64,000 bases of DNA from Gemmatimonadota bacterium (GCA_026705925.1 JAPOZT010000025.1:1-64000), one strand, 5' to 3'. Numbered from the stretch's first letter, positions 1 to 9,105 are shown. The notes: generated by a model from the sequence alone, not told the origin. Translations and numbers: made by a program.

Positions 1-204
1 CATGTCTGTGCGAGCGTGCCGAACTTCCTCGTGCTCGAGTTTCACCGGTTCGACGACCCGACGTGGGACGACGTGCTGGCGACGGACGAGTCGGTCATCC
101 AGGATGGACACGTGGTGTTGTCGGAGGCGCCCGGACTGGGCGTGGAACTGAACGAGGAGTTTCTCGCTTCGCAGATGCCGGAAGGGGAAGCGCTGTGGCA
201 GTGA
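1..204 (+). CDS. Enolase-superfamily (mandelate racemase-like) protein, C-terminal fragment
   Basis: The frame is open from the first base of the window and ends at TGA 202-204, so only the last 67 residues are present. The fragment HVCASVPNFLVLEFH followed by a GHVVLSEAPGLGVELNEE-type tail is the usual C-terminal end of mandelate racemase/muconate-lactonizing enzymes, acid-sugar dehydratases of the enolase superfamily. The catalytic barrel residues lie outside the window, so the substrate cannot be given. A GTG at 16 could be mistaken for a start, but the upstream codons fit the family and this is an interior position. A second, complete member of the superfamily lies at 3387-4514. Confidence 0.8.
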   Translation, partial: HVCASVPNFLVLEFHRFDDPTWDDVLATDESVIQDGHVVLSEAPGLGVELNEEFLASQMPEGEALWQ

Positions 205-273
205 GACGCACTTCCAGGGAGACCTGGTACAAAATACCGTTCTGATTATAGTTACGGACGACAGGGAGGAATC

Positions 274-657
274 ATGCACTGGTACATCGACGTACTGAAG
301 AAGTACGCGGTTTTCGAAGGCAGGGCGCGGAGGAAGGAATACTGGATGTTCTTTCTTTTCTCTGTCGTCATAGTGACGATCCTCACGGTGATTGACGAGT
401 TCATGGGTTTGAAATTCGAGTTGGGTGGAGAGAACCTTGGGTTCCTCAGTACCCTTTATTATCTGGGGATCGCCATACCCTATCTCGCGGTCATCGTACG
501 ACGCCTGCACGACACGGACAGAAGCGGCTGGTGGATCCTGATCAGCCTGATCCCGCTAATCGGTGGGATAATCTTGCTTGTCTTTACGATAATCGAAGGG
601 ACAAAGGGAGAAAACCGGTTCGGACCCGACCCCAAGGCGGAAACGGCCAGGTGGTAA
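274..657 (+). CDS. DUF805 family inner-membrane protein
   Basis: A 127-residue membrane protein of the DUF805 (YhaH/YhaI-like) family. It opens with a short amphipathic stretch rich in aromatic and basic residues (YAVFEGRARRKEYW), followed by three to four hydrophobic segments at about residues 26-46, 58-78 and 88-108. The family signature RRLHDTDRSGWW sits between the last two. The function of the family is unknown. The start is supported by a strong ribosome binding site, GGGAGG, seven bases before the ATG. It stands alone, facing a convergent TM2-domain gene. Confidence 0.85.
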   Translation: MHWYIDVLKKYAVFEGRARRKEYWMFFLFSVVIVTILTVIDEFMGLKFELGGENLGFLSTLYYLGIAIPYLAVIVRRLHDTDRSGWWILISLIPLIGGIILLVFTIIEGTKGENRFGPDPKAETARW

Positions 658-704
658 GCGGCCGACGGGACCCGTTGAGGACGGTGTGGTTTTTGCCCTT
701 CGCC

Positions 705-1028
705 TCAGGCTCTCGACTGGACAATGCTGTCCCGGACCTGACGCATGAGCTCGCTGTTGTTGAGCCGGGCCGCATCCATGATCAGGAACCAGTCGATGAT
801 CGTCCAGATGAATAACCCGCCGAGGGTCAGTAACTTGGCTATACCGAGGCCGATATCGCCAATGTAGAATCTGTCGACACCGAGCGAACCCCCAATGATA
901 CTGATCGCTAGGGCCGTTCGGGGGTCTTTTCGCCGGGCTGCGAACTGCACGTCGAACTGCAACTGTTCTCCGTTCGCCAGATCCTGTTTTGCCAGATTCG
1001 CTTCCCGCAACTCCTGTACGATGGACAT
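705..1028 (-). CDS. TM2 domain membrane protein
   Basis: A 107-residue protein with a soluble N-terminus of about 45 residues and a C-terminal TM2 domain: two transmembrane helices joined by a short turn, with the family's GVDRFYIGD and WTIIDWFLI motifs. The frame is open upstream to 1214, but the start at 1028 is preferred because GGGAG lies just upstream of it and residues further upstream look random. TM2 proteins are of unknown function. The only context is the other small membrane protein, DUF805, converging from the left. Confidence 0.8.
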   Translation of the reverse strand: MSIVQELREANLAKQDLANGEQLQFDVQFAARRKDPRTALAISIIGGSLGVDRFYIGDIGLGIAKLLTLGGLFIWTIIDWFLIMDAARLNNSELMRQVRDSIVQSRA

Positions 1029-1278
1029 TGCATGATCTCCCGTGGTTTGTAGTCCGGTGTCGCTGACGGTTCGTTCTACACCCGTTCCACGAACAGTTTG
1101 TATAAGGTCTTGAACACTTGACCATCGAGTAGTTATAGTACCTGTCATATATTGGACAAGCGAATTCGCATTTAAGTTTCCTTCAGTTTCGGCGACAGTG
1201 GTTCGGAAGCTCATCGGTGAACTATAGAATACTGCAATGCAAACGTAGATCCAGCGTCATCCCACGAAAGGACAGAAC

Positions 1279-2277
1279 ATGATCAGGGTGGGTTCCATCG
1301 GACTTGGCGGCATGGGGTCGCACCAGGCCAGGGCCTTCAACGGGGTTGAGGGTTGCAAGCTGGTCGCGGGCGCCGATCCGTCCCCTGAAATGCGGGCGCG
1401 TTTTGCCGAGACCTTCCCAGGCACGAAGTTGTTTGATTCCACGGAGGCCATCGTCAACAGCGGAGAGGTGGATGCCGTCGTGGTTGCCGTGCCGACCGGA
1501 CTGCACTGCGCCGCTGCGTTAACCGCCCTGGATGCGGGCATCCCGGTGCTGGTGGAAAAGCCCATGGCGCGCACGGTGGAGGAATGCCGTCGGCTCAACG
1601 AGGCGGCGGACCGCAACAACACCTTCATCATGGTCGCCCACTGCCGCCGTTTCGATCCCCACTGGAAGTCCTGGGGCGCGTACGTGGCCTCGGGAAAGCT
1701 GGGATCGCCCATCCTCTGGCGCAACGCCATGGCCGGGTTCGGGCCGGGACGCTGGTACATGGACCACGCCATGGGGGGCGGACCCCTGATGGACGGCGCT
1801 GTCCACAACTACGACTTTGCCAATTTCCTCTTCGGCGATCCCGAAAGCGTCCTGTCCAGTTCGATCAACTTCGAGCCCGATTCATCCGCCCTGGACACCT
1901 GTTCCGCCATCGTACGCTACAGGAACGGCAACCAGTTGCTCATGTCATGGAGCTGGGCAGCCCGGGGCAACGGGCTGCACGACATCATCGGACCGAAGGG
2001 ATTCATTCAGTTCGGCACCGGGGAATTGCCCGAACCGGAAGACGCCGAACCTCACCAGTACTGCTGTTTCACGGACCGGGAAGGCGAACAGACCCTGATC
2101 AAGGCGAAATCGGAACCCGACATGTACGCCTCGCAGGCGGAGCATTTCCTGTCCTGCGTGCGCGGAGACGTCACCTGCCTGTCGCCGGGCACGGAGGCGA
2201 TCAAGGCCATCGCCGTGGCGGATGCGATCCTGCAGGCCGGACCAGGAGGAGAAGCGCGGGAGGTGGTCTGGACGTGA
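1279..2277 (+). CDS. Gfo/Idh/MocA family NAD(P)-dependent oxidoreductase
   Basis: A 332-residue sugar/inositol dehydrogenase-like protein. The N-terminal Rossmann fold begins with GSIGLGGMGSHQARA (residues 6-20), and the family motif VEKPMARTVEEC follows at about residue 92. The C-terminal half is the alpha/beta oxidoreductase domain. The usual members oxidise or reduce sugars, inositols or their derivatives; the substrate cannot be read here. The start has a good AAAGGA site. The gene is followed by a DoxX-type protein about 100 bases downstream. A second family member is at 45206-46324. Confidence 0.88.
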   Translation: MIRVGSIGLGGMGSHQARAFNGVEGCKLVAGADPSPEMRARFAETFPGTKLFDSTEAIVNSGEVDAVVVAVPTGLHCAAALTALDAGIPVLVEKPMARTVEECRRLNEAADRNNTFIMVAHCRRFDPHWKSWGAYVASGKLGSPILWRNAMAGFGPGRWYMDHAMGGGPLMDGAVHNYDFANFLFGDPESVLSSSINFEPDSSALDTCSAIVRYRNGNQLLMSWSWAARGNGLHDIIGPKGFIQFGTGELPEPEDAEPHQYCCFTDREGEQTLIKAKSEPDMYASQAEHFLSCVRGDVTCLSPGTEAIKAIAVADAILQAGPGGEAREVVWT

Positions 2278-2374
2278 CCAGGCGTACACTCCATTCCGCT
2301 CGACGTTGCGTGTACTTGATTGTTTTTCTTAATCGGTTCGACATGGATTCACTTCATCCCACAAGGATAACACA

Positions 2375-2827
2375 ATGAACAGACTGATGTGCTTCTTAAC
2401 GAAGAATCTCGGCATGACCGACCTCGGCCTGCTCATCATCCGCATCGTGATAGGGTTCAGCATGGCGGCCTTTCACGGCTGGGGCAAGATTTCCAATCCC
2501 GGGCGCTGGGCCGCCATCGGCGGCAACATGGAACTGGTCGGCATCAGTTTCCTCCCGGCGTTCTGGGGGTTCATGGCCGGGTTCGCCGAGTTTTTCTGTT
2601 CGATCCTCGTGATGCTCGGCGTGTTCTTCCGGCCCGCGACGACGTTGCTCGCGCTCACCATGCTGATGGCTATGCTGCGTCATCTGTCGCTGCCGGCGGA
2701 CGATCCGAGTTCGGGACTCAACGGCGCGTCGCACGCCATGGAACTCTGCGCAGTATACATCGCCCTCTGGTTTGCCGGTCCGGGCAAGTACAGCCTGATG
2801 CCGGGCACCGCGAAAGACCAGTCCTAG
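2375..2827 (+). CDS. DoxX family membrane protein
   Basis: A 150-residue protein with four predicted transmembrane helices, beginning with a DLGLLIIRIVIGFSMAAFHG stretch and including the HGWGKISNPGRW loop typical of DoxX/DoxD-type proteins. Members are linked to thiosulfate oxidation or oxidative-stress complexes, but most are of unknown function. AAGGATAACACA precedes the ATG. The gene is 34 bases upstream of the phosphoesterase and may be co-transcribed with it. Confidence 0.85.
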   Translation: MNRLMCFLTKNLGMTDLGLLIIRIVIGFSMAAFHGWGKISNPGRWAAIGGNMELVGISFLPAFWGFMAGFAEFFCSILVMLGVFFRPATTLLALTMLMAMLRHLSLPADDPSSGLNGASHAMELCAVYIALWFAGPGKYSLMPGTAKDQS

Positions 2828-2861
2828 CGGCCCTGGTGGCTCGAAGCGGACGCGGAGGCGT

Positions 2862-3335
2862 ATGGATCAGACCGTCGAGATTGGGGTGATTTCAGATACC
2901 CACGGCTTGTTGCGGCCGGAGGCCGTCGACGCACTGGAAGGCGTGGAGAGGATCATTCACGGCGGGGACGTGGGCGGCGAAGACATCCTGGACGACCTGT
3001 CGGCGATCGCGCCGGTAACGGTCGTGCGGGGGAACACGGACTACCAGTCCTGGGCGGCGCGCCTGCCGGTGACGGAATTGCTGGAGGCGGGAGGCCGGAC
3101 GATCTACGTGGTCCACGATATTGAAGACCTGAACGTAGATCCGGCCGCGGCGGGTATCGACGTGGTTATTTACGGCCACTCCCACCGGCCGGTATGGGAC
3201 CAGCGCGGCGATGGGGTATGGCAACTCAATCCCGGCTCCGCGGGACCGCGCCGTTTCAGCCTTCCCGTCACGGTTGCCCGTCTGCAGGTATCTACAACGT
3301 ATATACGCGGTGAGATCAAGTACCTGGAAGTGTAG
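2862..3335 (+). CDS. YfcE/MJ0936-type metallophosphoesterase
   Basis: A 157-residue calcineurin-like phosphodiesterase of the YfcE/MJ0936 family. All the metal-binding motifs are visible: SDTHG (residues 11-15), GGDVGG (35-40), RGNTDY (55-60) and GHSHRP near residue 107, followed by NPGSAGPRR. Family members hydrolyse phosphodiesters with Mn or Ni bound at a dinuclear site. The length is normal for the family. GGAGGCGT directly upstream of the ATG supports the start. It converges with the gene on the other strand across a 51-base gap without an obvious terminator. Confidence 0.9.
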   Translation: MDQTVEIGVISDTHGLLRPEAVDALEGVERIIHGGDVGGEDILDDLSAIAPVTVVRGNTDYQSWAARLPVTELLEAGGRTIYVVHDIEDLNVDPAAAGIDVVIYGHSHRPVWDQRGDGVWQLNPGSAGPRRFSLPVTVARLQVSTTYIRGEIKYLEV

Positions 3336-3386
3336 TGCGTGGACCGTCGTTTTGGCAGCGAGCGGCAACGGGCGACCCTTACGAAA

Positions 3387-4514
3387 TCAATACTCCGCCG
3401 CGGTCATGGCCTCGAAGCGGTCGAAATCCCACTCCGCGCCCCAGCCCGGACCATCGGGCGGTACGATGTGGCCTTCCGCTACGAGCGGCTTGTTGACCAT
3501 GCCCCAGGTGCCGGCCGTGTCGACGAACCCGTGGGTTCCCGTCTCGTAGAAACCCGTATTGTCGATACAACATCCGAGATGGGCGTGGACGAGCCCGAAA
3601 AGGCCGCCCTCGGCGTTCAACTCGATGTTGGTGTCGTACATCTCGGCGAAATGGGCCATCTTGAGCACCTGCGTGGTCCCGAACCGAGCGTTGGCGCGCA
3701 GCAGGTCGGTCGCTCCTGAGATCAGCCGCTGGGTCGAAATGCCCAGGTCGTGCATCAGCGTTTCGTTCCCCATTACCGGCATGGTCAACTCCCGGCACAG
3801 TTCCCGGTACTGATGCTCCTTGTGCTCGTGCATCGGTTCTTCCAGCCAGACGAAGTCCAGTTCCTCCATGACCCGACCCACCTCGATGGCTTCCTGCAGC
3901 GAGTAGGAACAGACCGGGTCGTTCAGCAGCAGGTAGTCGGGACCGACGATCCTCCGGACTTCCCTGAAGATCGGGATGTCCGCCTTGCCGCCCTTGTAGG
4001 TGTGGAACTTGTAGGCGTTTACGCCATACTCCCTGCCGTCTTCGATCATCTGCAGGTAGGTCCCGATATCGGCATCCCCGCCGGTCAGATACACCGGGAA
4101 CCGGTCCCGGACCCGGCCAATCAGGGCGTAGACCGGCAGGCCCGCCTTCTTGCCCGCGATGTCCCACAGGCAATTGTCGAAGTCCCCGAACCAGCCGGGT
4201 TTCTGGTAGAGCCAGCGGGTGCCCTTGTGAAGCAGTTGGAACAGCTCTTCGCGGTTGAGCGGGTTCTTGCCCAACACCTGCGTCCGCAGGATCTCCACCT
4301 GCTCCCGGTCCATCGTGGTCGTGCACGTGCCCTCGATGCCTTCGTCGGTCTCGACCCGGATGAAGTGCTGCCGCAGCTTTCCGGTTTTGGGGTGGGATCT
4401 GCTGCCGTGTGTATACTGCGTGCGCCTCAGGCCGGGGACCTGCTTCAAAACGTGATAGTACTGCGGCTGGTCGGGGTCTTCGAGGACGAACAGCCTGATG
4501 CCGGTGATTTTCAT
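3387..4514 (-). CDS. Enolase-superfamily enzyme (mandelate racemase/muconate-lactonizing type)
   Basis: A 375-residue member of the enolase superfamily. The capping domain covers about residues 1-130. In the barrel the three acidic metal ligands can be recognised in LLLNDPVC, VWLEEPMHE and MGNETLM. The second-strand lysine motif, usually KxK, reads YKFHTYKGG, so the second lysine is replaced by histidine, as in some dehydratase subgroups. The start at 4514 (MKITGIRLF) overlaps the stop of the upstream desaturase gene by four bases (ATGA), which implies translational coupling. It probably dehydrates or epimerises an acid sugar or related carboxylate; the substrate is unknown. Confidence 0.88.
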   Translation of the reverse strand: MKITGIRLFVLEDPDQPQYYHVLKQVPGLRRTQYTHGSRSHPKTGKLRQHFIRVETDEGIEGTCTTTMDREQVEILRTQVLGKNPLNREELFQLLHKGTRWLYQKPGWFGDFDNCLWDIAGKKAGLPVYALIGRVRDRFPVYLTGGDADIGTYLQMIEDGREYGVNAYKFHTYKGGKADIPIFREVRRIVGPDYLLLNDPVCSYSLQEAIEVGRVMEELDFVWLEEPMHEHKEHQYRELCRELTMPVMGNETLMHDLGISTQRLISGATDLLRANARFGTTQVLKMAHFAEMYDTNIELNAEGGLFGLVHAHLGCCIDNTGFYETGTHGFVDTAGTWGMVNKPLVAEGHIVPPDGPGWGAEWDFDRFEAMTAAEY

Positions 4515-5791
4515 GCGGAATCCCGGTGTGCGGGAGGGGGGACGGAAGGGGGCGTGGGTGCGGTCCCAGGTGCGGACGAGGCCGCGGGTGCGGGAGGGGT
4601 CGCCGTTGCGGGTGATGGCGCGGCCGTCGGGAGTTCGGCGATGAACTGGTAATCGGGCTCCACCGCCTGGCGGTCCATGATCTGGATGATCTGCTTCCAG
4701 GTTTCCCATAACCCGCTGGTGCAGTAGGGCATTTCGTGCTTGATGAGCCGGTGCAGCCTGCCCAGTCTGTAGCAGGGGACCGCGGCGTACATGTGGTGCT
4801 CGGTATGGTAGTTCATGTGCCAGTAGAGGAACTGCAGGGCGGGGTTGATATAGAAGGTTCTGCAGCACAGGCGGAAGTCGGGGATTTCATCCTGCAGGCC
4901 CACGTGCTGGGTCGCATTGCACAGGAACTGCAGCCACGCGCCGATCATCTTCGGAAAGGTGATGACCAGGGGCACGACCCAGAGACCGAAGAGGAGGGAC
5001 ACGCCGGCAATCAGGACGTGGCCGGTGAACATCACCCTTTCCCAGTTTGTATAGGCCCGGCGCCGCTCCGGGTCGCTTTCCGGAAAGAGCTCCTGTGACC
5101 ACTTATCGTCCGGTATCTTGCCCGCGACGGCCGCCAGCCTGCCCTTCACCAGGTCGTAGGGATAACGGTAGTTGACGATCGACGACTTCCACAGGTTCCG
5201 CATGTCGAACTTCGCGGGAAGGACCACCTCCTGGTCGTCCGGGTGGTGCAGCGTATACTTGTGGTGTTCGGTGTGGCTCGCCCAGAAGTGGTGGTGGTTG
5301 TGCCATCCCAGGAAGGAATACACGCGGAGGAAAAAGCGGTTCAGCCAGCGGGTCCGGAAGACGGAATCATGGACCAGTTCGTGAAAGCCGTTGACCAGGA
5401 AATGCCAGAAATGGCCGTTGATGAATACCAGGAGTATCGTAACATACCACGGCCAGTAGTGGGAGGAGTAGATGGCGGCGCCGGCGCCGGCGGCCAGGAC
5501 GGCGAGATAGCCCAGGGTCTGCACGAATCCCAGGAAATCACTGCGTTTGTTGAGACTGGCCAGTTGTTCCCGCGTGACGCGGCACCGGTACCACTTCACG
5601 CGCTTCTTCGGGGGCGGCGCGTTGTACTGCGGTCCCTCGGTCAGCACTTCCTTGTCGGAAAGCACGGTGTGATCCGGACCGACGACTTCAGGGGCGTCAC
5701 CCGATTCGCCGGTGGATTCAACCGGTCCGCTGGTGTGCTTGTCAGATTCGCTCACGATTGCATCCCGCATGAACGATTTGGTGGGGAACAT
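4511..5791 (-). CDS. Membrane fatty acid desaturase / hydroxylase family protein
   Basis: A 426-residue di-iron membrane desaturase. The three histidine boxes are HELVH (residues 137-141), HTEHH (173-177, within a histidine-rich stretch beginning HNHHHFWASH) and HTEHH in NYHTEHHMYAAVP near residue 350. Hydrophobic segments lie before the first box and between the second and third. The N-terminal 65 residues and the Pro/Ala-rich last 40 look disordered. Members introduce double bonds or hydroxyl groups into acyl chains, carotenoids or alkanes. The 3' end overlaps the enolase-type gene by four bases, an unusual pairing. An alternative start is M8; neither start has a clear ribosome site. Confidence 0.85.
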   Translation of the reverse strand: MFPTKSFMRDAIVSESDKHTSGPVESTGESGDAPEVVGPDHTVLSDKEVLTEGPQYNAPPPKKRVKWYRCRVTREQLASLNKRSDFLGFVQTLGYLAVLAAGAGAAIYSSHYWPWYVTILLVFINGHFWHFLVNGFHELVHDSVFRTRWLNRFFLRVYSFLGWHNHHHFWASHTEHHKYTLHHPDDQEVVLPAKFDMRNLWKSSIVNYRYPYDLVKGRLAAVAGKIPDDKWSQELFPESDPERRRAYTNWERVMFTGHVLIAGVSLLFGLWVVPLVITFPKMIGAWLQFLCNATQHVGLQDEIPDFRLCCRTFYINPALQFLYWHMNYHTEHHMYAAVPCYRLGRLHRLIKHEMPYCTSGLWETWKQIIQIMDRQAVEPDYQFIAELPTAAPSPATATPPAPAASSAPGTAPTPPSVPPPAHRDSA

Positions 5792-5821
5792 GGTGAAGGT
5801 AAGGTCGAACTACCATGATCG

Positions 5822-6823
5822 TCAAGCGTAATCGCCCTTGAGAAACCGGTCGAACCAGTCCACCATCCACTCGAAGTACTCGAATCGGAAGACGTGGTTG
5901 CCATCGGGCTGGTAGACGCGGAAGTGGTCACCGGCGCCGGCGTCGCGATATACCGGCGCCACCGCGCGTATGAGTGCGTCGACCCCGGACTTCGGCATGT
6001 CCTCGTCCGACGTGGGCGCCACCATCATGAAGGGCCGGGGCGCGATGCAGTGCGCGACGATATCGGGATGGTCGAAGTAGCGGAGCATGTGGGGCACGTA
6101 GAAGTAGGCGCTGTGACGGTACAGGTCGCCACCTCGTATGACACTCTCTATCTGTCCGGCGCCACCGCAGATGGGCACACCGGCCGCCAGCCACGGGGCG
6201 CAGGCCATGGCGTACCACGTCGCGTTGCCTCCCAGGGACATGCCCGTCAATCCCACCTTGTTGGATCCGATCCGGTCCTGGGCCTGGAGCACGCGGACGC
6301 CTCTGAGTGCTTCCTCCACGAGAAGTCCCATCTGCGAGATGCCGTAGGCGAGCAGGTGCTTGAGTTCAATGTACCAGGAAACCTCGGTCGTGCCCCGGCC
6401 GTGGCAACCCTTGGGCGAGATGGCCAGCGTGACGAAACCCCGTCGTGCAAGCTCCCGGGCCCATCCATAGAGCGGCGGGTCGTTCGGATCGTCCTTGTAG
6501 TACCGTTCGAGGGCCATGCGTTCGGCCGACCCACCCGTGCCCGGCACGCAGACCACGCCGGGAAGGTGTTCGGCCGGGTACTCCAGCGGCTCGATCAGGA
6601 TGGCCGGGACCGTCTCCTCGTGGGAATTGGCGTAGGCGAGGTCCGTGAGCCGCATGCCGTCTTCCACACGGGAATCGCCCACGGAATAGTCGACCTGTTC
6701 CGGGATGTCCGCCATGCCGAACAGCTCGAGCAGCTTCTCGCGGATCTCCCCGGGCGGAATCGATTCCGGATAGCGGGGTCGCAGTCCCCTGCGGTCGTAG
6801 GTGGGCTCGAAATGCTGTTCCAT
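5822..6823 (-). CDS. Alpha/beta hydrolase, acetyl esterase / dienelactone hydrolase-like
   Basis: A 333-residue alpha/beta hydrolase. The nucleophile elbow GMSLGG, an oxyanion region GVVCVPGTGG, and a late GNHVFRFEY histidine give a complete-looking Ser-Asp-His triad. The length and the N-terminal extension resemble the large acetyl-xylan-esterase or dienelactone-hydrolase relatives common beside sulfatases. A GTG at 6835 also opens the frame, but the ATG at 6823 has GAGG at a good distance and is preferred. It sits 33 bases downstream of the sulfatase gene on the same strand and may share its transcript, which suggests deacylation of a sulfated or esterified substrate. Confidence 0.82.
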   Translation of the reverse strand: MEQHFEPTYDRRGLRPRYPESIPPGEIREKLLELFGMADIPEQVDYSVGDSRVEDGMRLTDLAYANSHEETVPAILIEPLEYPAEHLPGVVCVPGTGGSAERMALERYYKDDPNDPPLYGWARELARRGFVTLAISPKGCHGRGTTEVSWYIELKHLLAYGISQMGLLVEEALRGVRVLQAQDRIGSNKVGLTGMSLGGNATWYAMACAPWLAAGVPICGGAGQIESVIRGGDLYRHSAYFYVPHMLRYFDHPDIVAHCIAPRPFMMVAPTSDEDMPKSGVDALIRAVAPVYRDAGAGDHFRVYQPDGNHVFRFEYFEWMVDWFDRFLKGDYA

Positions 6824-6856
6824 GCCGTACCTCACCAGGGATTACGGACAACGATT

Positions 6857-8320
6857 CTACACGGCGTAGGGCGGGAATTCGTGGGTGTGTCTTTGTGCGA
6901 CTTCGTTGCTTAAGTCCCCGTCGCGCATGAAGTCTCCCTCCCGGCCCTGGTCCACGATCAGGCCCCGCAGCTGGTCGCGCAGGGCCCGGGCTCTGGGCTG
7001 GTCATCGTCGTACAGGTTCCGGCACTCGAGCGGATCTTCCTGGAGATCGTAGTACTCGAACTGCCCGGTCCGGTAATGCCAGATGAACTTGTCCCTGTGG
7101 CCGACCAGGTAGTGGCCGAATTCGAGGTGTTCGGCGTGCAGTCGCTCCCGTTCCAGCCGGTCTGTCTCGCCCCGCACGAGGGGCATGAGCGATCGGCCGT
7201 CCATGCGGCCCGGCGCGGGCAGTCCGCACACGTCGAGCAGCGTGGGCATCAAGTCGGCCAGGCCCACGGTCGCTTCAGGATGCCGGACGCCCGCGGGGAG
7301 ATCCATCTGCGCGGGGAAGTTCAGGACGAAGGGCACGCGGATCGAACCCTCGTACCCGTACGACTTGGCCCAGTAATGGTGATCGCCCAGCATGTCTCCG
7401 TGGTCGCCGACGAAGGCGAAGACGAGATTGCGCAGCTGCAGCATGCGCCACATGTGATAGGTGAACCGCGTGATCTGGGTGTCCACGTGGTCGATGCAGC
7501 CGTAGTATCCCGCCCGGGCCCGCCGGACGTTCTTGAGGGACAGGGGGAGATACTCGGCTTCCGGGAAGGGACCGTGGGCCTTGACGAAGGACATGCGCCC
7601 ACCCACGTAACGCGACGGATCGCCGATGACCGGATCGGGCAGGTCGGGATCATCGGCGTACCGCTCGTAGAAGAACGCGGGCGGGTCCCAGGGCGGATGG
7701 GGCTTGCTGAATGACACGAACAGGAAGAAGGGCGTGTCCCGGCCGTGGTCCCGGACGTGCTCGTCCATGACGCGGATGGCCTGCGTGGCCGTCCACGCGG
7801 TCACGTGGAATTCCTCGGGAAAGACGCAGAGCCGGGAGGTGTACCCGTTGTTGGTCACGCCTGCGTTGAACAGGCCGAAGTCGCCCCAGCCCTGCTCTGC
7901 GAGCCAGTCCAGGTAGTCGTCGCGGTATCCGGGAGACAGGAACCGGCCTTCCTCGTGGGCGACGATCCGGTCGAAGCCGTAGGGCTCGTCCTGGGGATAG
8001 ACGTGTCTTTTCCCGATACAGTAGGTCTTGTAGCCGCTGCGCTGGAATACCCGGCAGAGCGTGTCCGGCTCGTCCCACGGCGCCATGTCGTCGAAACCCA
8101 CCATGCCGTGAGTGACCGGCCACTGGCCGCTGAAGAGCGTCCGGCGGGCGCCCACGCAGGAGGGGACCTCCGAGATTGCGCGGGGGAAGTAGTGTCCCGT
8201 ATGGGCGAGGGCGTCGATACCGGGTGTGTGGACCACGGGGTGGCCCGCGATGCCCAGGGAGTCGCCGCGAAGCTGGTCGGCGCAGATGAGGACTACATTG
8301 GGTCGGCTATGGCGTTTCAT
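6857..8320 (-). CDS. Sulfatase (alkaline phosphatase superfamily)
   Basis: A 487-residue type I sulfatase that hydrolyses sulfate esters. The N-terminal metal site (residues 7-20, with Asp15) leads to the formylglycine motif at 55-59, which reads C-V-G-A-R rather than the usual C-x-P/A-x-R. The second metal cluster FVGDHGDMLGDH lies mid-protein. There is no signal peptide, so it is probably cytoplasmic unless the start is wrong. The frame runs upstream to 8560 without family resemblance, so M at 8320 is chosen. Cysteine at position 55 implies activation by a formylglycine-generating enzyme or an anaerobic maturase encoded elsewhere. Confidence 0.88.
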   Translation of the reverse strand: MKRHSRPNVVLICADQLRGDSLGIAGHPVVHTPGIDALAHTGHYFPRAISEVPSCVGARRTLFSGQWPVTHGMVGFDDMAPWDEPDTLCRVFQRSGYKTYCIGKRHVYPQDEPYGFDRIVAHEEGRFLSPGYRDDYLDWLAEQGWGDFGLFNAGVTNNGYTSRLCVFPEEFHVTAWTATQAIRVMDEHVRDHGRDTPFFLFVSFSKPHPPWDPPAFFYERYADDPDLPDPVIGDPSRYVGGRMSFVKAHGPFPEAEYLPLSLKNVRRARAGYYGCIDHVDTQITRFTYHMWRMLQLRNLVFAFVGDHGDMLGDHHYWAKSYGYEGSIRVPFVLNFPAQMDLPAGVRHPEATVGLADLMPTLLDVCGLPAPGRMDGRSLMPLVRGETDRLERERLHAEHLEFGHYLVGHRDKFIWHYRTGQFEYYDLQEDPLECRNLYDDDQPRARALRDQLRGLIVDQGREGDFMRDGDLSNEVAQRHTHEFPPYAV

Positions 8321-8376
8321 GGATTTCTCATACCTGGGGCGCGGACCGTTCCAGCATCCTGTGCCTGGAAAAGCGC

Positions 8377-8959
8377 CTAGGACGGGAGTACCTGCTGCCC
8401 GATGACGATGTGGTGGAACAGGGGCCTGGTGCGTTCGGGCAGCGCTTCGTATTGCTCCGGGGTAAGCGGCACGACATCGTCGGGCCTGAATCCCCGATTG
8501 GCCGCATCGCGTTCGAAGTCCGAAAGACCGGGTACGATCGGGTTGAGGTTGAACCACCACGCCGCGTATCGGGCGATGATGGCCATGCGGGTCTCGTCGC
8601 TGTTATTGTGACCGTTGATATGCCAGGTCCGGCTGTCGAAGAGCAGCACGCTCCCTGGTGTCCCTTCGGCCTGGATTTCCGACGGGTGCGTCGTTCCCGG
8701 CACAAGGCTGCTGTCGCCCGTCGGGTTATTGCTCGCCTTGTGGCTTCCGGGCACCAGTACCGTGCCGCCGTTCTCCCTGGTCGTAGGCGATGATCCCGCG
8801 AATGGCATGCCGGCCGTTTTCCAGATCTTCGGGCCGGCCATCCGCCGTGGCGACCAGGCTGTCGCGGACCTTCACCACTTCGTCGGGGGGAATCACACCG
8901 TCTACGACGCACCAGCCCTCGATCCTGATCCGTTTTACGAGATCTTCGACGGTTGACAT
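8377..8959 (-). pseudogene. Phytanoyl-CoA dioxygenase-like gene, internal deletion and frameshift
   Basis: The N-terminal half of a PhyH-type protein (starting MSTVEDLVKRIRIEGW at 8959) runs in one frame to IRGIIAYDQ. The C-terminal half then continues in another frame from ENGGTVLVPGSHK to the stop at 8377. The junction lies near 8774, where GCCTACGACCAG is followed by an extra G and GAGAACGGC. Intact relatives have about 90-100 more residues between these points, including the HxD iron-binding motif, which is absent. The C-terminal part keeps the distal His/Arg region (LLFDSRTWHINGH). Rejoined, it would be about 195 residues against the usual 260-290. A recent deletion or an assembly error would both fit. 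Confidence 0.75.
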
Positions 8960-9105
8960 GCCCGTACCTTCCGCTTAACGTGTGACATTGAAATGGGACT
9001 GTGAACGCGATTGCTGACGCCGGGTTCGCGATTCAGGATCGATACGTAAAACAGATTGTTTTGTAAAGTCGATTCTCGCCCAATGTAACACCGGCAGGAG
9101 TTGAT

